Assembly: GCA_964408185.1 (NCBI GenBank)
Contig: CAYOYK010000055.1
Span: forward strand, 1-15,452
DNA from: CAYOYK01 sp964408185
GTDB taxonomy: Bacteria > Bacillota > Clostridia > Christensenellales > Aristaeellaceae
DNA: 15,452 bases
Direction of reading: 5' to 3'
Shown in pieces: positions 1 to 6,939 of the stretch; the stretch's first letter is position 1; every line of letters starts with the position of its first letter. The position numbers and the translations under genes were made by a program. Under the pieces are notes generated by a model. It worked only from the letters and a program-made list of their open reading frames with translations, made no database searches and was not told the origin of the DNA.

Positions 1-1728
1 GAGAACGCCGGCAAGTACGCAGGTATGGACGAGTACGACTGCCGCAAGGCCGTGGTGGAGGATTTGAAGGCCCTGGGCCTTCTGGTGAAAATCGAGGACT
101 ACAGCCACAACGTGGGCACCTGCTACCGCTGCCACAACACCGTGGATCCGCTGGTGAGCCGCCAGTGGTTTGTGAAAATGGAACCGCTCGCCAAGCCCGC
201 CATCGAGGCTGTGCGGGAGGGCCGCACGCAGTTTGTGCCGGAACGCTTCAGCAAAACGTACTTCAACTGGATGGAGAACATCCGCGATTGGTGCATCAGC
301 CGCCAGCTCTGGTGGGGCCATCGCATCCCCGCGTGGTACTGCGCCGACTGCGGCGAGACCATCGTGCGCAAGGATGCGCCGACCGCCTGCCCCAAGTGCG
401 GCTGCACGACACTGCATCAGGACGAGGACGTGCTGGATACTTGGTTCTCCAGCGCGCTATGGCCGTTCAGCACCCTCGGCTGGCCCAAGCAGACGGACGA
501 TCTCAAGTACTTCTACCCGACCGATATGCTGGTGACGGGCTACGATATCATCTTCTTCTGGGTGGCGCGCATGATCTTCAGCGGCATCGAGCAGATGGGC
601 GAGCCGCCGTTCCACACGGTGCTCATCCACGGGCTGGTGCGCGATGCGCAGGGCCGCAAGATGAGCAAATCGCTCGGCAACGGCGTGGACCCGCTGGAGG
701 TGATCGACCAGTACGGCGCGGACGCGCTGCGCTTCTCGCTGGCCATGGGCGTGAGCCCCGGCAACGACACCCGCTACTCCATTGAGAAGGTGGAGTCCGC
801 CCGCAACTTTGCCAACAAGGTGTGGAACGCCAGCCGCTTTGTGCTGATGAACACCCCCGCCCGCGAGGCCATCGACCCCGCGCTGCTCACGCTGCCTGAC
901 CAGTGGATTCTCGCGCGGTTCAATCAGGCTGTGGCGGATGTGTCCGCGCACATGGAGGACGGCGACTTTGGGCTGGCCGCCAACAAGATATACGATTTTA
1001 CGTGGAGCGAGTTCTGCGATTGGTATATCGAGCTCAGCAAGGGCCGCCTGATGGGCGAGGACGAGGCGCAGAAGCGCAACGTGCGCGCGGTGCTGCTGTA
1101 CGTGCTGGAGGGCCAGCTCAAGCTGCTGCATCCGTTTATGCCCTTCCTCACCGAGGAGCTGTACCAGCATCTGCCCGACCACGACGGCATGCTGATCCTC
1201 GCCAAGTGGCCGGAGGCGAACCCCGCCTACGATTTTGCCGCCGAGGCGGCGCAGATGGACGGCCTGATGGAGATCATCCGGGCCATCCGCAACCTGCGCG
1301 CGGAGATGAACGTGGCCGCGAGCAAGCGCACGCATATCACCCTGCTGCCGGAAGCCGGATGGGAGGACGCGCTGTCCATTGCGGAGCCGTACCTACAGCG
1401 CTTGGCCGGAGCCAGCAGCGTGGCGCTGGGCCGCAAGGGCGACGCCGCCGAGGGCAAGATCGTCAGCGCGGTGTGCGCCGCGGCGGAGATTCGCATTCCG
1501 CTGGGCGATCTGGTGGATTTTGACAAGGAGCTTGCGCGCCTTGCCAAGGAGCGGGCCAATTTGCAGGGCGAGATCGCTCGCGCCGAGGGCAAGCTGAACA
1601 ATCCGGGCTTTTTGGGCAAAGCGCCCGCCAATTTGGTGGCGCAGGAGCGCGAAAAGCTCGCCACCAACCAGACCATGCTCGCGTCGCTGCAAAAGCGCAT
1701 GGACGAGCTGAAGGAAAGCCAAGCATGA
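1..1728 (+). CDS. valS: Valyl-tRNA synthetase, C-terminal part (5' end outside window)
   Basis: Class I aminoacyl-tRNA synthetase that charges tRNA-Val in the cytoplasm. The reading frame is open from base 1, so the start and the HIGH-containing N-terminus (about 300 residues of a usual ~880) lie upstream. The sequence shows the WWGHRIPAWYC catalytic-core motif, two CxxC pairs around 345-405 (CADC, CPKC) that look like a zinc-ribbon insertion, DVLDTWFSSALWPFST, and the KMSKS ATP-binding loop at 658-672. An anticodon-binding helical domain follows (about 900-1400), and then the ValRS-typical C-terminal coiled coil (about 1500-1725, rich in Lys/Glu/Leu/Ala), which contacts the tRNA. The DTWFSSALWPFST motif and the coiled-coil tail favour Val over Ile or Leu. 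The stop overlaps the rsmH start by 4 nt (ATGA), so the genes are probably translationally coupled. No frameshift or missing core motif is visible. Confidence 0.97.
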   Translation, partial: ENAGKYAGMDEYDCRKAVVEDLKALGLLVKIEDYSHNVGTCYRCHNTVDPLVSRQWFVKMEPLAKPAIEAVREGRTQFVPERFSKTYFNWMENIRDWCISRQLWWGHRIPAWYCADCGETIVRKDAPTACPKCGCTTLHQDEDVLDTWFSSALWPFSTLGWPKQTDDLKYFYPTDMLVTGYDIIFFWVARMIFSGIEQMGEPPFHTVLIHGLVRDAQGRKMSKSLGNGVDPLEVIDQYGADALRFSLAMGVSPGNDTRYSIEKVESARNFANKVWNASRFVLMNTPAREAIDPALLTLPDQWILARFNQAVADVSAHMEDGDFGLAANKIYDFTWSEFCDWYIELSKGRLMGEDEAQKRNVRAVLLYVLEGQLKLLHPFMPFLTEELYQHLPDHDGMLILAKWPEANPAYDFAAEAAQMDGLMEIIRAIRNLRAEMNVAASKRTHITLLPEAGWEDALSIAEPYLQRLAGASSVALGRKGDAAEGKIVSAVCAAAEIRIPLGDLVDFDKELARLAKERANLQGEIARAEGKLNNPGFLGKAPANLVAQEREKLATNQTMLASLQKRMDELKESQA

Positions 1729-2669
1729 CGTTTTATCACAAGCCGGTGCTGCTGCAAGAGGTGCTGGACTGGATGCCCCTCCGACCGGACGGGGCCTACA
1801 TGGACGGCACGCTCGGCGGCGGCGGGCACAGCGAGGCCATCCTGCAAGCGTGCGGCGGCACGGCTGCGCTCTACGGCATCGACCGGGACGCGGAGGCCAT
1901 TGCCGCCGCAGGCGAGCGGCTGAAGGGCTATGCGGGCTTTCACGCCCTGCATGGCAATTTTCACGCGGCGGCGGCGCTGCTCGCGGCCGCCTCCGCGCCG
2001 CCGCTGACCGGCGCGCTGCTCGACCTTGGCGTGAGCAGCCACCAGCTGGATACGCCGGAGCGCGGCTTCAGCTACCACGAGGACGCGCTGCTGGACATGC
2101 GCATGGACGCATGCTCCGGTCCCACCGCGGCCGACTACCTGCGGGAGGTCGATCAGGCCGAGCTTTGCCGCGTGCTGCGCGATTACGGCGAGGAAAAATG
2201 GGCGGCCCGCATCGCGCAGATCGTCTGCGAGCGCCGTGCTGAAAAGCCCATCCTCACCACGCTCGATCTGGTGGCAGCGGTGGACGCGGCCATCCCCAAG
2301 GCTGTGCGCCGCAAGGAGGAGGGCCATCCCGCGCGCCGCACCTTTCAGGCGGTGCGCATCGCCGTGAACGACGAGCTCGCGCCGCTGGAGCGCGCGCTGG
2401 AGGATATCGTCGGCTGTCTGGACGACGGCGGGCGGCTGCTGGTCATCACGTTCCACTCGCTGGAGGATCGCATCGTCAAGAACACATTCCGACGGCTGCA
2501 AAACCCGTGTACCTGCCCGCCCAAGGCCCCCATCTGCACCTGCGGCAAAACGAGCCTCGGCAAGGTGTTGGCGGGCGGCGCGGTGCCGCCCTCGGCGGAG
2601 GAGATCGCCCTGAACCCCCGCGCGCGGAGCGCAAAGCTGCGCGTGTTTGAACGGAGGCTGAACGCATGA
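1725..2669 (+). CDS. rsmH: 16S rRNA (cytosine(1402)-N4)-methyltransferase RsmH (MraW)
   Basis: S-adenosylmethionine-dependent enzyme that N4-methylates C1402 in the decoding centre of 16S rRNA. At 314 residues it is the normal family length. Visible motifs are HKPVLLQEVLDWM at the N-terminus, the SAM-binding loop DGTLGGGGHS (27-36), LLDLGVSS (98-105), DMRMD (124-128), FQAVRIAVNDEL and FHSLEDRIVK. Near the C-terminus is a Cys-rich stretch with Cys 262, 264, 271 and 273, seen in many Firmicutes homologues. The ATG overlaps the valS stop by 4 nt. In many bacteria rsmH sits in the division/cell-wall cluster next to ftsL and pbp genes; here it follows valS and is one gene away from rsmI, whose product modifies the same nucleotide. 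The start is supported by the overlap and by the family N-terminal motif. Confidence 0.97.
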   Translation: MTFYHKPVLLQEVLDWMPLRPDGAYMDGTLGGGGHSEAILQACGGTAALYGIDRDAEAIAAAGERLKGYAGFHALHGNFHAAAALLAAASAPPLTGALLDLGVSSHQLDTPERGFSYHEDALLDMRMDACSGPTAADYLREVDQAELCRVLRDYGEEKWAARIAQIVCERRAEKPILTTLDLVAAVDAAIPKAVRRKEEGHPARRTFQAVRIAVNDELAPLERALEDIVGCLDDGGRLLVITFHSLEDRIVKNTFRRLQNPCTCPPKAPICTCGKTSLGKVLAGGAVPPSAEEIALNPRARSAKLRVFERRLNA

Positions 2670-3145
2670 CCTACGAAATCCGCCGCGTCAGGCCGGAGGA
2701 GGTGGACGCGGCGCTTGCCCTCGCATGGAAGACATTTCTGCAATTCGAGGCCCCGGACTATCCGGCGGAAGGGGTGGAGACCTTCCGCGAGCAAATCATC
2801 GACAGCCCGGAGTTCCGCGCCAAGTGCGTCAGCGGCGCGTGCCCCATGTGGGGCGCGTTTGACGGCGAGCGCATCATCGGCATGATGGGGATGCGCAACG
2901 TGCGCCACATCTGCCTTGTGTTCACGGACGCGGACTATCAGCGGCAGGGCGTCGCCACGGCCATCCTTCGGGCGCTGACGGCGGATATGCGCCGCGACCA
3001 TTCGGAGGAGGCCCAGCTTACGCTGAACAGCGCGCCCTACGGCAAGCCGTTCTACCTGCGCGTCGGCTTTGAGCCTACCGGCCCCGAACGCACCGACGAC
3101 GGCATCACCTACACGCCCATGCGGTACGCGCTGAACCAAGCGTAA
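2666..3145 (+). CDS. GNAT-family N-acetyltransferase
   Basis: A 159-residue single-domain GNAT protein expected to transfer an acetyl group from acetyl-CoA to an amine on an unknown substrate. It shows the acetyl-CoA pyrophosphate-binding motif A around residues 90-101 (DYQRQGVATAIL, matching Q/R-x-x-G-x-A) and the late family motif FYLRVGFEP at 129-137. The N-terminus (YEIRRVRPEEVDAA) is the usual beta1-alpha1 element. The ATG overlaps the rsmH stop by 4 nt, and the stop lies 11 bp before rsmI, so the gene is locked inside the rsmH-rsmI operon. Nothing in the sequence identifies it as RimI-like (ribosomal protein acetylating), and I cannot name a substrate. Family assignment is firm; function is unknown. 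Confidence 0.9.
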   Translation: MTYEIRRVRPEEVDAALALAWKTFLQFEAPDYPAEGVETFREQIIDSPEFRAKCVSGACPMWGAFDGERIIGMMGMRNVRHICLVFTDADYQRQGVATAILRALTADMRRDHSEEAQLTLNSAPYGKPFYLRVGFEPTGPERTDDGITYTPMRYALNQA

Positions 3146-3156
3146 AGGAGAAAAGA

Positions 3157-4014
3157 ATGGCAACGCTCTACGTGGTCGCCACGCCCATCGGCAATCTGGG
3201 CGAATGCTCGCCCCGCGCTGTGGAGACGCTCAAAAGCGTCGCGCTTATCGCCGCCGAGGATACCCGCGTCACGCAAAAGCTGCTGGCGGCCTTTGAGATT
3301 CACACGCCCCTGACCAGCTGCCACGAGCACAACCAGCGCGAGAAGGCCGCGCAGATCGTGGCCCGGATGCTGGCCGAGGATATCGACGTGGCTGTGACCA
3401 CCGACGCGGGCACGCCCTGCATCAGCGATCCGGGCTGCGAGCTGGTGCGGCAGGCGACCGAGGCGGGCCTCCCCGCCGTGGCGGTGGCGGGGCCGAGCGC
3501 CATGGCCGCCGCGCTGAGCGTGAGCGGCTTTGCGGTCGGCGAGTTTACGTTTTACGGCTTTTTGCCCCGGCAGAAGGCCGAGCTCAAGGCAAAGCTGCTG
3601 GACATGGCGAGGCAGAGCCAAATCGCCGTGGTCCACGAGTCCCCCTATCGCGTGATCGAGCTGCTGCAATGCGTGGCCAATACGCTCCCCGGCACGCGCG
3701 TCAGCGCCAGCTGCGATTTGACCAAGCTGCATGAGCTGACGGTGCGCGGCCCCGTGACGGACGTGCTGGCGGCGCTGCAAGCCAACCCCAAGGCGGAAAA
3801 GGGCGAGTACTGCCTCGCGCTGGAGTGGCACGACGCGCCGCCCGCCGAGGCCGCGCCCGCGCCGGACGTATCGCTGGAGGCAAGGCTGTTTGACAGACTC
3901 CTGCGGGGCGAGACGCTGCGCGAGGCCAGCGATGCGCTGGCTGCCGCCGGGGAGCGTAAAAACGCCGTAAAGGCCGCCGCGCTGCGCGTAAAGGAGCGGC
4001 TCCGGGACGAGTAA
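3157..4014 (+). CDS. rsmI: 16S rRNA (cytidine(1402)-2'-O)-methyltransferase RsmI
   Basis: Tetrapyrrole-methylase-fold enzyme that 2'-O-methylates C1402 of 16S rRNA, the partner modification to the RsmH methyl group. It has 285 residues, normal for the family. Motifs seen are LYVVATPIGNLGE at the N-terminus, AAEDTR, TDAGTPCISDPG (SDAGTPGISDPG in most members), AGPSAMAAALSVSG, FYGFLPR and HESPYRV. The C-terminal ~45 residues form the small helical extension typical of RsmI. A strong ribosome site (AAAGGAG, 3144-3150) overlaps the stop of the GNAT gene and lies 6 nt from the ATG. This is the last gene of the valS operon; the downstream region 4015-4218 is structured but has no classical T-tract terminator on the plus strand. 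Confidence 0.97.
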   Translation: MATLYVVATPIGNLGECSPRAVETLKSVALIAAEDTRVTQKLLAAFEIHTPLTSCHEHNQREKAAQIVARMLAEDIDVAVTTDAGTPCISDPGCELVRQATEAGLPAVAVAGPSAMAAALSVSGFAVGEFTFYGFLPRQKAELKAKLLDMARQSQIAVVHESPYRVIELLQCVANTLPGTRVSASCDLTKLHELTVRGPVTDVLAALQANPKAEKGEYCLALEWHDAPPAEAAPAPDVSLEARLFDRLLRGETLREASDALAAAGERKNAVKAAALRVKERLRDE

Positions 4015-4212
4015 CGCCCGCGCTCCAACTGCCGAAAATCCCGGAGGCTCCGCCTCCTGCCGGGGCGCAGGGCGAAGCCCGCAGTCCCGCGCGGCGACGC
4101 ACCCAACAAGCGAACCGACGCGGCGCTGCTCGCGGCAATACCGCACAGAGAAGGGCTTGTCAATCAAGCGCGGGCGCTCTCCTTCAACAGGAAAACGCCC
4201 GCGCTCCATTGA
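4013..4212. repeat. Structured intergenic element with flanking 15-bp direct repeats
   Basis: No gene is supported between the convergent rsmI and threonine aldolase genes. The 15-mer AACGCCCGCGCTCCA occurs at 4013-4027, starting inside the rsmI stop codon, and exactly again at 4194-4208. A 10-bp inverted copy of its core lies at 4167-4176. Between the copies are short perfect stems: GGAGGC/GCCTCC (4043-4048 with 4052-4057, 3-nt loop) and GGGC/GCCC (4070-4073 with 4077-4080, GAA loop). This resembles the dispersed palindromic intergenic elements found in many bacterial genomes, but only one copy is visible here, so calling it a repeat family member is inference. Confidence 0.45.
4160..4212. 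terminator. Long hairpin between convergent genes, possible terminator
   Basis: The 10-bp GC stem 4167-4176 (AGCGCGGGCG) pairs with 4196-4205. It is extended across a 2x2 internal loop by TCAAT/ATTGA (4160-4164 with 4208-4212), and capped by an inner TCCT/AGGA stem (4180-4183 with 4189-4192). It ends 6 bp beyond the threonine aldolase stop codon and could end minus-strand transcription or protect the mRNA 3' end. There is no T-run on either strand, so intrinsic termination is not certain. Confidence 0.4.
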
Positions 4213-4218
4213 TGTTGC

Positions 4219-5244
4219 TTACAGCAGCGTATCCAGCTCGTCCAACGCCGCCTGCGTCGTGGCCCAGCTGGTGGCGAAGCGCACGGCGGTGTGGGTCGCG
4301 TCCACGGGTTCCCACGGCTCGAAGCGCACATTTTCTTGCAGGGCTTGGAGCTTGGCGTTATCCAGCACCACAAACTGCTGGTTGGTGGGGGAGTCCAAAA
4401 AGAACGGCACGCCGTGCTTGCGGAACACCGCCTTGAGCCGCTCGGCCATCTCGATGGCATGGCGGCTGATCTCAAAATACAGGCCGTCGGTGAACAGCGC
4501 GTCAAACTGGACGCCCAGCAGGCGGCCCTTGGCGAGCATGGCCCCGTGCTGCTTGACCGTGGTAAGGAAGTGCGGCGGCGTGGCTCCGCGCGGAAAGACG
4601 ACGGCCTCGCCGCAGAGCGCGCCCACCTTGGTGCCGCCGATGTAGAACGCGTCGCAGGTCTGGGCGATCAGCGGCAGGGTCACGTCGGTCTGGCGGCTCA
4701 TGAGGCCGTAGCCCAGCCGCGCGCCGTCCAAGTACAGCGGGATGCGGTACTCATCGCAAACCGCGCGCAGGCGGCGCAGCTCGTCGGCAGAGTACAGCGT
4801 GCCGTACTCCGTCGGGTGCGAGATGTACGCCATGCCGGGGAACACCATGTGCTCATGGCTGCCGTCCGCGTAAAAGCGCGCGAGGTAAGCCCGCAGCTCG
4901 TCCGGGTCGATCTTTCCGCCATGGCCGGGCACGGTCAGCACCTTGTGCCCCGTGTGCTCGATGGCGCCCGCCTCGTGGACGTTCACGTGGCCTGTGGTCG
5001 CCGCCACCACGCCCTCGTAGCCGTGCAGCATGGCCGCGATGACCGTGGCGTTGGTCTGCGTGCCGCCCACCAAAAAGAAAAGCTCCGCGTCCGGGCACTC
5101 GCAGGCCGCGCGAATCTTCGCCTTGGCGCTCTCGCAATAGGGGTCGCAGCCATAGCCGGGCTGCTGGACAAGGTTGGTCTCGCTCAGCCGTTCCAGAATG
5201 CGCGGGTGCGCGCCCTCGGAATAATCGTTCATAAAGGAATACAT
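4219..5244 (-). CDS. ltaE: Low-specificity L-threonine aldolase (PLP-dependent beta-eliminating lyase family)
   Basis: Fold-type I PLP enzyme expected to cleave L-threonine or L-allo-threonine to glycine and acetaldehyde in the cytosol. It has 341 residues, a normal length. Visible elements are the N-terminal substrate/cofactor segment (NDYSEGAHPRILERL), GGTQTN (60-65) for the PLP phosphate, the ring-stacking histidine within HVNVHEAGA (about H90), LDGARLGYG (172-180) with the PLP-pyridine aspartate D173, and the Schiff-base lysine K206 in YIGGTKVGA. The first ATG is used because a GGAGG site lies 7 nt upstream (5252-5256); a second in-frame ATG (residue 5) is less well placed. It is the last gene of the operon behind the cupin gene (21-bp gap). 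A related beta-eliminating lyase, such as a phenylserine aldolase, cannot be excluded. Confidence 0.9.
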   Translation of the reverse strand: MYSFMNDYSEGAHPRILERLSETNLVQQPGYGCDPYCESAKAKIRAACECPDAELFFLVGGTQTNATVIAAMLHGYEGVVAATTGHVNVHEAGAIEHTGHKVLTVPGHGGKIDPDELRAYLARFYADGSHEHMVFPGMAYISHPTEYGTLYSADELRRLRAVCDEYRIPLYLDGARLGYGLMSRQTDVTLPLIAQTCDAFYIGGTKVGALCGEAVVFPRGATPPHFLTTVKQHGAMLAKGRLLGVQFDALFTDGLYFEISRHAIEMAERLKAVFRKHGVPFFLDSPTNQQFVVLDNAKLQALQENVRFEPWEPVDATHTAVRFATSWATTQAALDELDTLL

Positions 5245-5265
5245 GCGTCCGCCTCCGTTAAATAA

Positions 5266-5616
5266 TCAGGCTTCCTCGTACTGGTCGCCGCTGTTGCTCT
5301 TGTTCAGCGTGCCGTCCAGCTCGACCATCAGGAATTTGCACAGAGCGCCAACTACGGGGCGGTGGCGCGTGCCCCTTGGCACAACGGTCAGCTCGCCCGC
5401 GTTCAGGCGCTGAAGGCCGTCGTCGGTCTCGATTTCGAACGAGCCCTCCAGCACGCAAAACAGCTCGTCGCTGTGCTCGTGCACGTGGAAGTCCAGCGTG
5501 CGATCGGCCACCTGCACCACGCTGAGCGCGTTGCCGTTGTACGCGGCAATTTTTTTGTACTGATAGAGCTTATCGACCGAGTTGACCTCGGCCGCCAGGT
5601 TTTTGATGGCAAGCAT
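5266..5616 (-). CDS. Small single-domain cupin protein
   Basis: A 116-residue protein that is essentially one cupin beta-barrel. Cupin motif 1 gives H44, H46 and E51 (DFHVHEHSDELF), and motif 2 gives H85 (VVPRGTRHRP), so all four usual metal ligands are present and a metal-binding protein is likely. Such small cupins can be dioxygenases, isomerases, sugar-binding or regulatory proteins; the sequence does not tell which. The C-terminal tail (about residues 104-116) is polar and probably disordered. A strong AGGAGG site precedes the ATG by 6 nt. It starts 10 bp after the rRNA methyltransferase stop and ends 21 bp before the threonine aldolase, so it is co-transcribed with both. Confidence 0.85.
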   Translation of the reverse strand: MLAIKNLAAEVNSVDKLYQYKKIAAYNGNALSVVQVADRTLDFHVHEHSDELFCVLEGSFEIETDDGLQRLNAGELTVVPRGTRHRPVVGALCKFLMVELDGTLNKSNSGDQYEEA

Positions 5617-5626
5617 GGCGCGCCTC

Positions 5627-6799
5627 CTATTTGAACACCTGATAGATGCCGCACTTGAGGTACTGCGTCTCCGGCGACGCGGTCAAAATGGGATGGTCGC
5701 GGCCCTGCGTGCGGAACTCGATTTGGCGAAGCTGCACGCGCGCGTCCTTCTCCGCATCGAGCAGCATCTGCTGAAAGATCGTCGGCGACACATGCTGGCT
5801 GCACGAGCAGGTGATGAAAAAGCCGCCGTCGCGCACGAGTTTCATGCCGCGCAGGTTGATCTCCTTGTAGCCGCGCAACGCCCCGGCTACGGCCGAGCGC
5901 GTCTTGGTAAAGGCCGGAGGGTCGAGGATGACCGCGTCAAACCGCTCGTGCGCGTCCTGCGCGGCGCGAAGGTAATCAAACGCGTTGGCGCACTCGAAGC
6001 GCACGCGGTCGCTCACGCCGTTTAGCGCGGCGTTTTCCGTGGCAAACTGACAGGCGTAGTCCGAGATGTCCACGCCGATGACCTCCCGCGCGCCGTAATG
6101 CGCGGCGTGCAGCGCAAAGCTGCCCGTGTGCGTAAAGCAGTCCAGCACGCGCGCGTCCCGGACAAACGGCGCGATGGCCGCGCGGTTCTCCTTTTGGTCA
6201 AGGAAGAAGCCCGTCTTTTGGCCCTCCTTCACATCCACCCAGAAGCGCACGCCGTTTTCGGCGATCTGCACGCGGTCGGGCACCTCGCCGTACAGGGTGC
6301 CGGTCTGCTGCTCCAGCCCTTCCAGCGCGCGAACAGGCACGTCGTTGCGCTCATAGATGCCCGCCGGGTGCAGCTCGTCCACCAGCGCGGCCACGATGTC
6401 GGCCTTAAACTGCTCCATGCCAAGGCACAGGCTTTGCAGCACAAGCACATCGGCAAAGCTGTCCACAATCACGGCGGGCAGGCCGTCGCTCTCCGCAAAG
6501 ATCATCCGGCAGCTATGCAGATCGGCAAACAAACGCCGATAGTCCACCGCGCGCTTGACCCTCGCGCGGATGAACGCGCCGTCGATGGGCTCGTCCTTGC
6601 GGGATAAGATGCGCAGGCTGATCTGCGAGCGCGGGTTGTACACCGCCTTGGCCAAAAACCTGCGGCGGTCGCTGACCACGCGCACCACGTCGCCGTCCCG
6701 ACAGTCGCCCTCCACCGCCGCGATATCGCTGCGGAAAACCCACGGATGGCCGCTGTACACGCGCGCCTCCCGGTTGCGGAGCAAAACCACGTCCGCCAT
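5627..6799 (-). CDS. Class I SAM-dependent rRNA methyltransferase, RlmI family (PUA + Rossmann)
   Basis: A 390-residue protein with the RlmI/RlmK layout. The N-terminal PUA-like RNA-binding domain (about 1-75) contains GHPWVFRSDI and the Arg-rich VVSDRRRFLAKAVYNP. A central EEHEA-type linking domain follows, then a C-terminal methyltransferase domain with the QKTGFFLDQKENR motif (194-206), SAM motif I VLDCFTHTGSFAL (218-230), the acidic motif GVDIS (242-246), motif IV DPPAF (293-297) and TCSCS (330-334). E. coli RlmI makes m5C1962 in 23S rRNA, and the CSC cysteines fit an m5C mechanism. Related Firmicutes proteins have been reported to make m7G instead, so the target base is not fixed by sequence and I give no symbol. 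It is the first gene of the operon, with ribosome site AAAGGAGGC and its own promoter at 6827-6855. Confidence 0.9.
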   Translation of the reverse strand: MADVVLLRNREARVYSGHPWVFRSDIAAVEGDCRDGDVVRVVSDRRRFLAKAVYNPRSQISLRILSRKDEPIDGAFIRARVKRAVDYRRLFADLHSCRMIFAESDGLPAVIVDSFADVLVLQSLCLGMEQFKADIVAALVDELHPAGIYERNDVPVRALEGLEQQTGTLYGEVPDRVQIAENGVRFWVDVKEGQKTGFFLDQKENRAAIAPFVRDARVLDCFTHTGSFALHAAHYGAREVIGVDISDYACQFATENAALNGVSDRVRFECANAFDYLRAAQDAHERFDAVILDPPAFTKTRSAVAGALRGYKEINLRGMKLVRDGGFFITCSCSQHVSPTIFQQMLLDAEKDARVQLRQIEFRTQGRDHPILTASPETQYLKCGIYQVFK

Positions 6800-6826
6800 T
6801 CAAACGCCTCCTTTGGGATACGTGCC

Positions 6827-6855
6827 AGTATACCACAGGCGAGGGGCGCAGACAA
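6827..6855 (-). promoter_or_regulatory. Sigma-A-type promoter for the methyltransferase-cupin-aldolase operon
   Basis: On the minus strand, -35 TTGTCT (6850-6855) and -10 TATACT (6827-6832) are separated by exactly 17 bp. The -10 lies 27 bp upstream of the ATG, leaving a very short leader that contains AAAGGAGGC (6806-6814). It is the only good promoter candidate for this operon, and its -35 is 9 bp from the -35 of the divergent exporter promoter. Confidence 0.75.
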
Positions 6856-6864
6856 GCCGCGCTC

Positions 6865-6893
6865 TTGACAAGCAATGGCAGGAATTGTATCAT
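6865..6893 (+). promoter_or_regulatory. Strong sigma-A-type promoter for the ABC exporter operon
   Basis: Consensus -35 TTGACA (6865-6870), 17-bp spacer, and -10 TATCAT (6888-6893, one mismatch to TATAAT). Transcription should begin near 6900, about 40 nt before the ATG at 6940. The promoter overlaps a TTG that would extend the exporter gene upstream, which argues against that longer start. Confidence 0.8.
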
Positions 6894-6924
6894 GGCAGGG
6901 CATTCATGGCGCGAGGACGCGCCC

Positions 6925-6931
6925 AAAGGAG
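6925..6931 (+). promoter_or_regulatory. Ribosome binding site that fixes the exporter subunit 1 start
   Basis: AAAGGAG lies 8 nt before the ATG at 6940. In-frame upstream starts at 6865 (TTG) and 6892 (ATG) lack a comparable site and fall within the promoter, so 6940 is chosen. Confidence 0.8.
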
Positions 6932-6939
6932 CCGAAACG

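Noticed and set aside
1227..2501. 424-residue minus-strand open frame across valS and rsmH
   Set aside because: Antisense to two unmistakable genes, no domain, and composition typical of a GC-rich shadow frame.
4015..4218. Possible tRNA or small RNA gene
   Set aside because: The stems do not form a cloverleaf, there is no T-loop GTTCRA motif, and no promoter is evident. A repeat or terminator structure explains it better.
4291..5265. 324-residue plus-strand open frame antisense to the threonine aldolase
   Set aside because: The minus-strand frame carries the PLP lysine and family motifs. The plus frame has no motif and no promoter.
6865..6939. 25-residue N-terminal extension of ABC exporter subunit 1
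   Set aside because: It starts with TTG inside the consensus -35 element and overlaps the promoter; AAAGGAG before 6940 marks the real start.
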